Source: Linnemannia elongata (lineage: Eukaryota > Mortierellomycota > Mortierellomycetes > Mortierellales > Mortierellaceae). From it: DNA of 64,000 bases. The notes under the pieces were generated by a model, which made no database searches, was not told where the DNA came from, and worked only from the letters and a program-made list of their open reading frames with translations. Both the position numbers and the translations under genes were made by a program. This document shows positions 53,833 to 64,000 of the stretch, in pieces; the first letter of the stretch is position 1, and the number at the start of each line of letters is the position of its first letter. The DNA is taken from assembly GCA_036320915.1 (NCBI GenBank), contig JAXBDG010000002.1:2356001-2420000 (forward strand). Direction: 5' to 3'.

Positions 53833-55127
53833 TCCAGATATGAATACAGGTATGGGAAAGAGAGGGGAAGTGAGGGAGTGAGGATATGGGAGAGGGAGGG
53901 GAGGGAAGAGAGGGGAGAGGGGGGAGAGAGGGGAGAGACGAATGAGTGACGAGGAGAAACTGAATGAATGAGAAAAGAGAGGAAAGAAAAAAAGGGAATG
54001 GGTGATGAGGGCGCAAGTGGAGGAATCAGACAGAATAAAGTCGAAGTCGACCGAGACTCTCTTTCCTCCCTTATTTTCCTTCCTCCATCCTCCTCTGTTC
54101 TCATTTCATTGTTTTTCTTGTCTGTTTTCATCTCCCTAACAAGGTTACACCAACGGTGGAATAGAAAAAACAGATGGTCTTGGACCTGGTCTAAAAACCA
54201 AACAAGGAAAGGAGCTCTCAGTGGAGTGACAATCGCAGAGAGTGAGCAAAAAGGCCAACAACGTTTATAGAGTGTGTTCTCCAGAAGGGTGAGGAGGGTT
54301 GAGAGTCCAGTTGGGCTCAAGGGATCGGTGATAGTTGATGCCTTCCTTGATGGGACCCATTGATGGTATAGAACGTTTCAGTGGTACCCCATACCTCCAC
54401 ATGCGAGAACTTGGCCGACATGGACAGCCAACAAAGTGTCATCAACTCTTTCTCTCCTGTTTATTTTCTTCAAACATTAAACTGAAAAAGGGCCAGACTC
54501 GGTTTTGCAATCCGACAACGAGTCAGTCAGCCACCTGTCCTTCCCCCGATGTGAGAGCCCATGAGAAAAAAAAACATCATGTCACGAATGCATCGTTATG
54601 GGCGCAAAAGAGCGTGTGAGCACAGTGGGAGAGAGTTGCTTCCTCTTATCTTTTCTGTAGGGCTGATTCCGCCCACGTTGTTGTACATTTAGCGCATAGG
54701 TTTGGTTCACAAAAGGGTGTGGGGAGACAGAAGCTATTGTGAACCCGTAATAGCGAGTTATCTTTGACAGATCGGGTAATGAAACAAATAAACGACTTTA
54801 TATCCACGTTGGTGACGATAGCAGGATGTCACTGGAGATCGGGTACCTTTCGAACACGAACGAGCAAAAACGCACGACAGAGAAAGCGTAGAGCAGTAAC
54901 CTGCTATCGCACATACACCCATCAGACTGATTGATGAATGCAAGACACTTAAGCATTGAATGATGGTTATGAGACCATTAAGCAATGATTGATCGTTCCT
55001 GAACTGATGGTTTTTGAATGGAACATTTCTGGACTGATCGAATCCGTCTTTCTTCAAGTAATTTCCGCCAAAATTTCAATTAGACTGTATTGTGTTTGTT
55101 AATTCATTCTATGGGGCTTTGAGTCAT
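53833..55127. other. spacer between array copies A and B
   Basis: The part next to copy A is strongly purine/pyrimidine biased (53850-54130), as upstream of every copy in the array. It is probably the leader and promoter. No gene was recognised. Confidence 0.5.
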
Positions 55128-57329
55128 TTAAAGAGCAGAGACGACTGCCTTTTTCTTTTCCTGCTGTGTGCGCTTCGAGGGCTGTTGGGGAATCGTATCC
55201 ATGGTTCCGCGCTTGGGTGCCTGGGGTAAGAAATTGGCCTGAGGGCGATAGGCAGTATCCTTGAGGAGTTGCTTCATCTGCAACGACTTGGGGAGCCAAT
55301 TGAACACGATGTGTCTAAGAATCCGTTCCCACAATGTCTATTTTGTCACCAATAAAAAAATTGAGCGTATGAGCATATATAAGCAAAAATATTTCAGACC
55401 GTTGCTTCTTTTTTCCTCTACTGCCACGAAGAAAAACATAGAATCATGGTCAACTTACGTGTCCGTAGATGAGCTTGGCTGCCATGTGCGACTGTGGGTA
55501 CTGGTCCACGATGGAGATGAACCGCTCGCCCTTGTAATCGCTCAGTGCGACCTTGATGTTGTCGAAAGAGGTGGGTTTAATGTCGTACAGGTGGTTGGCG
55601 AGGAGGACGGCGTCTTGCATGGCGTTGACTGCACCAGATCCACTGCTTGGGAGGATCTAAAACGAAGAAAAGTGGACGAAATGTTTTAGAATGAAGAGAG
55701 TGAAAAGAATGTACGCGACGGTTTGATTCAACAAAGGTATTACCTTGTGGGCGGCTTGAGGAAGTAAACCAAGGAGGAAGAGAAAAATAGCGAGTTAGTT
55801 GAAAACAAAAACATTGACGATGTACACAAATATCATATTTAGGGCACCTCAGGGAAGCAAACAAAGATGCACCTACCATCGCCAATCAAAATAGTTCGTC
55901 CATGATGCCATGTGTGGAACAGCTGGTCCTCAAAGTACACCTTGGACACACGCTCAATGGGTGTGACATCAAAAAGATCGCCAATGGTCCCATAAGGCGT
56001 CTTGAAGTGACGGATAGAGTCCATCATGCGCTTGTTCTGCTCCTGAGGTACCCAATCCGACGACTTGAACTGTTCATCGGCAGTCGCATCTATCCCGAGT
56101 TGAACAATCACCGACCAACAGATCTTGTTGCCAGGCACGGCGAATGTAACCCACTATCAAGAGGAGCATGCGGTGGTAAGTGGCGCATATGGCTAGAAAA
56201 ATGCCGAAACATGAAAGTATTGTACTCTACTTTGACTAACAGTATGTGCAACAGCTTACGGTGTAGGGCGTCTTCTTGTCTCCAATGATGTAGTGACTCT
56301 CAGAATCCTCCTCCAAGATGCCAGGGTATTTGACAGGATCCAGCTCGTTCGTCGTGCCGACAAGGGAAATGTACCCTTTATTCATCTCCTTGGTGTCATC
56401 CTGTGGCAGCAATCCTTCCTTGAGCAATGTCTTGAAAAGATGCTTGCGGACTGCACTGTGAGCACCATCCGCTCCAACAAGAATATCCCCACGGGAAGTT
56501 GTGTTGTCGTCAAAGATCAAAGTGACGCCGTCCTGGTCCTGGTCGAACGAGACAATTTTCTTTGACAGGTGGATCTTGGTCGGTGGGATCTTCTTGAGCA
56601 GCATGTCACTCAACTCTGGACGGGCGAACAAAATGCGATCATACCCAACCCTGAATTAGACGGAAAGGGCGTTTTGAGTTTGGGGTCTTTTTTTAAAAAA
56701 ATATTCTCCCTCGCGCTTACATGTCCTCAATTAACACCAACGAAAAATAACCAAAAACACACAGGCCATGTTTACGACTTACGTCTTGGTTGTCAAAGTC
56801 TCGGTCTTGCCAATGATGTCAAGGTTGCCCGTGAAGAAGGTGTTCCTGAGAGCTGGCTTGGAGAACGACATGAGCTCTTCATAGAGCCCTAATTGCTCGA
56901 ATGCCGGCAGGATGTTGGGGGACTATGATATACCCAGGTAAAGAGAAGAAAAGGAAGGTCGCCGTTAGCATAACGAACTCGTAGCAAGTTAATATTGAGA
57001 AGGAAATAAAGCAACTATTTCCTACCAGGCACATAATGGATCCTACAATGAGAACATGTAAGAAGGGACAAAGAGTACGTAACGTACAAAGTTAGGCCCA
57101 GAAACGCGCTCAGGGTTCTCATGGATTTATCTTACTTTTGTATATTAACCTCGCAAAATGACTTACCCAACGGTCTCATCTCGGTAGAACGTTCAAAGAT
57201 CTCGTAAGGGATGCCAGCCCTTTCCAGTAGGATGCCAAGAAAAAGACCTCCCAGACCGGCACCAGCAATTAAAACACGGGGTGGCTCGTCGCTGGTCCTT
57301 GCAGTGCTTCCTTCAATGGTCGTGCTCAT
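55128..57329 (-). CDS. FAD-dependent monooxygenase, array copy B
   Basis: Eight exons: 57167-57329, 57026-57042 (17 nt), 56783-56922, 56260-56650, 55877-56153, 55744-55754 (11 nt), 55459-55656 and 55128-55337. The product has 468 residues. It has the same motifs as copy A (VLIAGAGLGGLFLG, DILVGADGAHSAVR, GDAAHK|ILPSSGSGAV), a shorter N-terminus by about 15 residues and one extra codon in exon 5 (WVPQEQNKRMM). Exon 8 starts TLWERILRHIVFNW. It retains both microexons and the intron between exons 6 and 7, as copy A does. The GD motif has Ser for Ala (SGSGAV), shared with copy D. It is intact by frame and splice sites. The substrate is unknown. Confidence 0.9.
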
Positions 57330-57922
57330 TTTTTACGGTATTAAGTTGGTGGTATGATGAAGAATGAAAGGTGATAATGTAGGTACAAAATGGGACAGAA
57401 AGGAAAGGTTTGATGAATGGAATGAGGAGGATGAGGAGAAGGTGGAAGAGAGATGATGAATGAGCCAGCGAGATGAACCCCGAGAAGTGATGAGGGCAGA
57501 CTGAGGTTCTCTTTCGCTCTTCTTCTCCCCTTCTTCTCCACGTCTTCTCCGTTGACTTGTTCCCGACCAACGGTTACACACAGTACACAAGTGTATGAGC
57601 TGTTTGATTTTTTTGCCTTGATTGACTTATGCATGAATTGCATGATAGAGCCTTCTTTCCCAAACAGCACAATCCTGTTTGTGGCGTACTTTTTTTCCCC
57701 TTCGGCTTAACGAAACGAGACTCACGGCGATGGTGTATGCGGTTGAAGTTAAGGTAACGACAAAATCCTCTGTGTGATGCCAACAACCATTGTCATCCCC
57801 TTGCATTTACATTGCGTTTTATCTCATCCATGACGAAAAGCCAGGTTCTACCGTAGATCAGGTCGTTTATTTTGTTTCTACGAAAAGAAAAGACAATGCC
57901 AGCAAGTCGAATATTATTAAAT
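57330..57922. other. spacer between array copies B and C
   Basis: The first 250 bp upstream of copy B are CT-rich on the coding strand, as in the other copies. The remainder is unique. No gene is seen. Confidence 0.5.
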
Positions 57923-60049
57923 CTAGAGAGTAATGACTTCACCAGGAACGACTTTACTCTTGTCGGCATCCTCCGGCCGTGTTCGTCGTGAAGGATTCTG
58001 GGGGATAGTGTCCATAGTCCCGCGCTTGGGCGCCTGTGGTAAGAAATTGGCTTGAGGGCGGTATGCGGTGTTTTTGTTGAGTTGCTTTTGTGTGACCGAG
58101 TTGGGTGTCCAGTTGAATACGATGTGTCGAAGAACCCGCTCCGAGAAGGTCTGTTCAAGTCAGCAACAATGAGTAGAGGGATGAGAATATGTAATACAGG
58201 AAATCGATGGCGATCGAATACAACCAAGACAATAAGAGGGACTTACATGACCGTACATCAACTTGGCAGCCATGTACGATTGAGGATACTGGTCCTTGAC
58301 GGCGTCGAAGCGTTCTTCCTTGTAACCCTTCAACGCGAGTTTGATGTTCTCAAAGCTGGTGGGGTAGATGTCGTACAGGTGGTTAGCAAGGATGACAGCA
58401 TCCTGCATCGCGTTCACAGCACCAGCTCCACTGCTTGGGAGGAGCTTGTGGGCAGCTACAAACAAAAGAAGGACCATTGAACACAGTGTTTCAGTTTAGA
58501 GGTGCCATTAACAACACGTCTGTCAAATGATGATAGAGAGTTGCACATACCATCGCCGATCAAGACGGTCCTGCCATGGTGCCACGTCTCAAACAACATA
58601 TCCTCAAAGTAGACCTTCGAAACTCCTTCCATAGGGGTAACGTCAAATAAATCTCCCATTGTTCCATACGTCGTCTTGAAGTGGCGGATAGAGTCCATCA
58701 TGGCCTTGTTCTGCTGTGGAACCCAGTCCGAGGACTTGAATTGGTCGTCGGCGACCTCGGCAAGCCCCAACTGAACGACCACGTTCCAGCAGATCTTGTT
58801 CCCAGGGATTGTGAAAGTCACCCACTATCTCAGTATGGAGAAAAATGAATGGTTAGAGTGAGCGATGGTCCTTGTAGACATGCATCAGCGTCTTCTTTTC
58901 CATCTTGGGACTAAAAAAAATGCTTGACTTACGGTGTAGGGCGTCTTCTTGTCTCCAATGATAAGGTTACTCTCCGAATCCTCCTCTAACATGCCTGGGT
59001 AATCCTTAGGGTCCAACTCAGCCGTAGTTCCAACCAGTGATATATAGCCTTTATTCATCTGCTTAGTATCACTCTTGGGCAACAGTCCCTGCTTGTCCAA
59101 TGTCTTGTAGAGATGCTGACGGACAGAACTGTGGGCCCCATCGGCACCAACAAGGATCTCCCCATGAACGGTCGTGTTGTCGCTGAAGCGGAGCATGACT
59201 CCTTCATGGTTCTGTTGAAAGGAGAGGACTTTCTTGCCCATGTGTAACTTTTCCTTGGGTATTTTCTTGAAGAGCATATCGTGGAGTTCTGGACGAGCAA
59301 ACAAGATGCGTTCGTAGCCCATACTATCAAGAAAGAAAGTTCGCACGTACAAACACAAACATATAAATACAGAATTAACCAACGAGCAAAGAAAAGATGA
59401 TGCACATCCCCTCAAAGAAGGAACAACAAATCAAAACAATCGAAACAATAACCCGAGAACTTACATCTCAGGGGACGTAGGAACCATCTTGCCAATGAGC
59501 TTCAGCTTGTCCGTGAGCATGATTCCGCTACGCGACGGCTTGGAGAAAGCCATGAGTTCCTCATACAAACCCAATTGCTCGAAGGCGGGAAGAATGTTGG
59601 GTGACTAGATGGCACAATCAATAGAAGGAGCTATTAGGTTTAATCTTATCATGCTTTTTTTCTTCTAGGTGGCAACCACGTTCGACAGTTAAAGTTACCA
59701 GACTCATAATGGCACCTAGGGCATGTGTGTGAAAAAGGAGAAGGCATTAGAACACTCTTGCTCGTCTGTCTGTCTGTCTGGTCTATCCCAATGGACATCC
59801 CTTTTCGCGCAGTAGTTGTAAAGAGTGTATGTCCTTACCAAGTGGTCTAATTTCCGCAGACCTTTCGTAGATCTCGTAGGGGATTTCTGCTCGCTCCAGG
59901 AGAATACCAAGGAAAAGTCCTCCAAGACCGGCACCTGCAATAAGGACCTTGGGAGGTTTGTCGGTCACCAATGGGGGCAGATCGCTTCCCTTGAATCCTC
60001 CTGTGGGAACTGGCGGTCTGTCGGTCTTGCTCTCGGGAGGGACACTCAT
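57923..60049 (-). CDS. FAD-dependent monooxygenase, array copy C (one intron lost)
   Basis: Seven exons: 59839-60049, 59699-59715 (17 nt), 59465-59604, 58933-59323, 58551-58824, 58247-58455 and 57923-58150. The product has 489 residues. ATG 60049 (MSVPPESKTDRPP) is the first ATG in frame. The flavoprotein motifs are intact: VLIAGAGLGGLFLG at about 42-55, EILVGADGAHSSVR, and DAAHKLLPSSGAGAVNAM. The 11-nt exon 6 and the following exon of copies A and B are fused here without any extra base (209 = 11 + 198 nt), so the intron was lost precisely. Exon 3 encodes SKPSRSGIMLTDKLKLIGK instead of the SKPALRN type, as in copy D. C and D therefore form a subgroup. Its chemistry is expected to resemble that of the other copies. 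Confidence 0.9.
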
Positions 60050-61650
60050 TGTTAAAGGGTATAGAGAGCGTTTTAGGTGCACTTATGTATTCGTTGTATT
60101 AGCCGAGTGTGAAAGTAAAAGGTGTAACAGAAAGGATCAAGGGGAAGGCCAGGGGAAGGAGAGGGGAGGGAGAGGTGAGGGAATGAGGAATGAGGAGTGA
60201 GAGAATGAATGAGGATGAGGATGAGAATGAGGATGAGTGCGCCAAAAAGAGGAGAGGGGTGAGGCGGAGGGAAGTTCAATTCTAGTCCTTATCCCCTCTT
60301 CATCTTTTCCTTTGTTTCTCGCTCTCCAACGACCGTTACGGTGGTTACATGCATGCATTGTATTTATTTCCCTCTTTTCACTATTGTTTTCGAGCACTTT
60401 TTTTTTTTTTTTTGGCTTACAGCATGGCAGCATAGTAATGTACCACACAACAGTCCTTGAGGTTTTGTGCTCAAGTGTGCAATCATTACGAATAAACCCG
60501 TGTCGACACGTTTTTTTTCTGTGGGACGAGAAAAAAAAAAAGAGAGATGGGTCTATTTATGCACAATGGGTGTATATCCCAGTGCCCATGGTGGTATTGA
60601 GGATGTGTATGCCTTGTTCTATGCGTTTTTGAGTTGAGCTAGGGAGTTTCTTTTCAAAATGATTATTTGTTCTCACCCTCTCCTGTAACGATCGAGAGTG
60701 ATGGTACCATTTTTTTTTTTTCTCTCTTCGATCAGTAATGAAATCCAGGCACATAGAAGCCTAAAAGGGAACCCCATGAAAATAAAGTACTCACACGCAC
60801 TCCCAAAGTTGCGCCACTGTTCATTCGCTGATAGTTCGAAAAAAAAAACCAGAATGCTCAATTAACAGTGGGAAAGCGAACAACGAACGGCGTCCGCGTC
60901 CGGCATTAGGAGTCAGCATCGGGGCGTCGGGAGTCGGGAGGTACGACATTTGCTATCCTTCCGAACTTCTTTCTGCAGTGAACAGGAGGGGCTGGGGTTG
61001 GTAGTGAGTTGATTGACACATTTGGATGGGGGGGGGGGGGGGGCTGTTCCTTCTCTGTTCTGGTTGTTCTTGCAGGAATATCCCACACAACTAAACAAAA
61101 CAAACAAGCAATCATGCATGCATGACTTTTGGTCAAGAGATAGACGAAAATGTTGTGTTGGCAAAGAGAGTGTCATCTCAAAGGGCATATTTGGTCTGTT
61201 AATATTTTTTTTAATTTTTTTTTTTTTTTTGGGTCCTTAGACTATCTTTGAAAGCACCTCTACCAATCGAGGAGGGGACATAGGGTATGAAAGTGCGACC
61301 AAGAGAGGACGACGAACCATCTTCATCCTCGAGAACGGTGCTGCCTTCCTCGTTCTACCACATTGGTGTCACGCTCTGAAAGGAGCAAAGAATATAAAAA
61401 AATAAGAGCTGCCCATGTATCTCTGGAACCACATCGCTATTAATGACGGATCATTATTGGGTCCATCTCCTCCCCTAAAGAACCAAATAGTTCGCTTTCT
61501 TGCCCTAGTGAAAATGAAATACATAAATGCAAGGCTTGTTACATGAACGAATAATTCAAGGGAGGAGGTAACGAAAAAAAGGAGTTATTATTCTGTTTAT
61601 TAAGATATCAAAAAAAAAGAGTGCTATGGTGCCCACGTCCACGTCCTTAC
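60050..61650. other. spacer between array copies C and D
   Basis: CT-rich leader sequence precedes copy C. Further on there are T-runs, a G16 tract (61028-61043) and no recognised gene. Frames through the G tract and T-runs are low-complexity. Confidence 0.5.
61028..61043. repeat. poly-G tract (G16)
   Basis: Sixteen consecutive G lie in the spacer between monooxygenase copies C and D. Confidence 0.9.
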
Positions 61651-64000
61651 TCAAACAGTGGCAGTGGCGGGGGCGGCAACGGCGGTAGTGGTATCAGTGA
61701 TGGTGGTAATGGCATCAGTGACGGTGGTAGTGGTACCAGCGCCAGCGGCAGTGGTGTCAGCGACGGCAGCAGGGGTAGGGGAAGCAGCAGGAATAGCGGC
61801 AGGAACAGCAGCAGGAACAGCGGCAGCAGGATCGACAGCAGGATCGGCAGTAGGAACAGTAGCAGCCTTCTTCTTTGCCTCCGTCTTCTCCCTCTGGATA
61901 CGCTTTGAAGGCTGCTGAGGGATGGTCGCCATGGTTCCACGCTTGGCCGCCTGCGCCAAAAAGTTGGCCTGGGGGCGGTAAGCAGTGTTCTTGTTGAGCT
62001 GCTTTTGGGTGATGGAGTTGGGTGTCCAGTTGAACACGATGTGTCGAAGAATCCTCTCCTTGAGCGTCTGTTTTACCATTTCGTGACGAAAAAAAGACAC
62101 AGTTAGCAACCAGCAACAACACGCACGGTGACATCCTTGCTCCCAAAAAAGACAAGCTACTTGACATGAAAAAAAAAAATGATGAATTGAGGCTAAGCAT
62201 AGCGTGGTACTTACATGACCGTACATCAACTTGGCGGCCATGTACGATTGGGGATACTGTTCCTTGACATCGTTGAATCGCTCGGCCTTGTACCCGTCCA
62301 GAGCCGTCTTGATGTTCTTGAAACTGGTGGGCTTGATGTCGTAGATGTGGTTGGCGAGAATGACGGCATCTTGCATTGCGTTCACGGCACCAGAACCACT
62401 ACTTGGAAGAAGCTTGTGGGCGGCTATAGTAAAGAATAAAAGAGTACAGGAACATGGGATAGAAGTGTGTTAGTCTTGAGATTACCACCAAAGCGAGAGC
62501 CTATGCGTTTCTCCAATGCCGATAAAGAGCAGACATACCATCTCCAATCAAGACGGTACGGCCATGGTTCCATGTCTGAAACAGCTTGTCTTCGAAATAC
62601 ACCTTGGAGACATTCTCAATAGGGGTAACATCAAAAAGATCGCCCATGGTGCCGTAAGGGGTCTTGAAATGGCGGATAGAATCCATCATGGCCTTGTTCT
62701 GTTGAGGAACCCAATCCGAGCAATCGAACTGCTCATCAGCAACCGAGGTGACTCCCAGCTGAACAACAACGTTCCAGCAGATCTTGTTGCCAGGAATCGT
62801 GAATGTCACCCACTAGGAATACAGACAAACAAAGAAAGTGTTGGCATTTTCTTCTAACATGACCAATTGAAAATGGGAATGAATGCATGCATGAACTTAC
62901 TGTGTAGGGAGTCTTCTTGTCTCCAATGATTAGATTGCTCTCAGAATCCTCCTCCAGCATGCCAGGATATTGAGCAGGGTCTAAGGCAGTCGTGGTTCCG
63001 ACCAATGAAATATAACCCTTCCTCATCTCTTTCTTGTCGGCCTTGGGGAGGGTGCCTTGCTTTTCCAGGTTCTTGTACAAGTGCTGGCGGACTGCACTGT
63101 GGGTGCCATCGGCTCCAACGAGGATGTCACCTTGAGCAGAGGTGCCGTCTTCGAAGGTCACGGTGATTCCATCCTTGCTCTCTTCAAAGGAGGCGACCTT
63201 TTTGGACATGCGGATCTTGTCGGAAGGGATCTTGCTGAACAACAGGCTTGAGAGTTCGGGGCGGGCGAACAAGATGCGCTCGTATCCCATACTGAACGGA
63301 TGGAGAAAAAAAAAAGAAGGTTCGAACACAAACACAATTAAGCGTAAGTACAAACAAGAATAAGGTGTCACTGCTCGAAAAGGATTGCAAAAACGATAAA
63401 CAGAGACAATAGGCAACAAGCATCGACAAGGGCTAACATTTCAGGGGACGTGGGAACCATCTTGCCAATGAGCTTCAGTTTGTCCGTTAACATGATTCCA
63501 CTACGCGACGGCTTGGAGAAAGCCATGAGTTCCTCGTACAGGCCCAATTGCTCAAATGCAGGAAGGATATTAGGTGACTATTTTGGTCAAAGGCGCAAGA
63601 GACGGAGAGGGGCAATGTTAGCTTTGGCGGTCCAGGATACTTTTTCTAAGCCGATTGAAGCCGACACATGAGACTTGTGATTACCAGACTCATAATGGCG
63701 CCTACAAGCCATGGTGGTAAAAATGGAGAGCGAAGGTGAGGCATTAGTTTTGTGTGGTGTGCCTTCCCATGCATCATGTATTTGTCAAGTGGCCTAATTC
63801 GCTTGTCCTTACCAAGGGGTTTTAGCTCTGCGGAGCGCTCAAAGACCTCATAGGGGATTCCTGCTCTCTCGAGGAGGATACCAAGAAACAGACCTCCAAG
63901 ACCAGCACCAGCGATAAGTACACGGGGTGGTCTATCTGTCGCTAGAGGAGGAAGGTCGTTGCTCTTTGAGGCAATCGACGAGAGAGCGTTGTTGGTTGTT
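61651..64000 (-). CDS. FAD-dependent monooxygenase, array copy D (5' end outside window)
   Basis: Exons seen: 63813->64000 (partial), 63685-63701 (17 nt), 63438-63577, 62901-63291, 62539-62812, 62215-62423 and 61651-62067. The intron after exon 3 has an unusual GTTAGC donor. The start codon lies beyond the window; the visible N-terminus reads SSIASKSNDLPPLATDRPP before VLIAGAGLGGLFLG. DILVGADGTHSAVR and DAAHKLLPSSGSGAV are present. As in copy C, exons 6 and 7 are fused. The C-terminus carries about 60 extra residues after the normal end (SKRIQREKTEAKKKAA), made of Ala/Thr/Pro/Val low-complexity (PAAAVPAAVPAAIPAA type), encoded by a GC-rich minisatellite at about 61660-61860. The extension has no counterpart in copies A-C. 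Catalytic motifs are intact. Confidence 0.85.
61655..61860. repeat. coding GC-rich minisatellite
   Basis: Imperfect units of 12-18 bp built from GGTAGTGG/GCAGGAAC variants encode the Ala/Thr/Pro-rich tail of monooxygenase copy D. The array is absent from copies A-C, so it expanded after duplication. Confidence 0.7.

Noticed and set aside
51535..64000. Secondary-metabolite gene cluster
   Set aside because: No PKS, NRPS, terpene synthase, transporter or regulator lies within the array; tandem paralogues alone do not make a cluster. The ABCG transporter and bZIP gene are separated by unrelated genes and are not adjacent to the array.
1..64000. tRNA, rRNA and CRISPR features
   Set aside because: No cloverleaf with B-box-like GGTTCGA context, no rRNA core sequence and no spaced direct repeats were found on reading both strands.

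Overview
This window is nuclear DNA of a filamentous fungus. Many short introns (about 50-180 nt) with GT-AG ends, single-copy eukaryotic trafficking genes and a large F-box/LRR paralogue family point to Mortierellomycota (Mortierella and relatives). That placement is inference from gene content, not a database match. There are no bacterial, plasmid or CRISPR features.

Layout. 1-14 kb is gene-poor: small secreted-protein genes (2.0, 4.0, 11.0 and 13.1 kb, plus a decayed one at 6.5 kb), a large F-box/LRR gene (7.2-9.5 kb), a Helitron-type helicase fragment (9.7 kb) and two related promoter regions (5.3-5.9 and 10.0-10.9 kb). 14.5-18.8 kb is an F-box cluster of one pseudogene and two intact paralogues; a third intact paralogue lies at 34.5 kb. 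19-26 kb is a divergent pair, AP-1/2 beta-adaptin (minus) and VPS52 (plus), both membrane-trafficking proteins sharing a ~400 bp promoter. 26.2-29.1 kb is a second large F-box/LRR gene, 31-33.5 kb a bZIP regulator and 37.4 kb a PIN/FEN-like nuclease-fold gene. 39.7-41.3 kb holds a broken gene and nested inverted repeats. 41.8-44.5 kb is a Sel1-repeat gene with a highly homogenised array. 45.7-49.3 kb is an ABCG transporter of the ADP1 type with an apparent one-base frameshift. 51.5-64 kb is a head-to-tail array of four FAD-dependent monooxygenases (PHBH fold), the last one cut by the window edge.

How the genes fit together. Beta-adaptin and VPS52 plausibly share regulation. The F-box proteins are probable SCF ubiquitin-ligase substrate adaptors evolving by tandem duplication. 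The monooxygenase array splits by intron pattern and sequence into two pairs, which suggests stepwise duplication. The small secreted genes share an architecture (TATA box, intron at or just before the start codon, signal peptide). Two of them carry lesions exactly at the start of the reading frame. No complete biosynthetic cluster and no demonstrably new system was found. The most unusual signals are the repeated promoter-like cassette, the hidden two-exon secreted gene, and the microexon/intron-loss pattern of the monooxygenase array.
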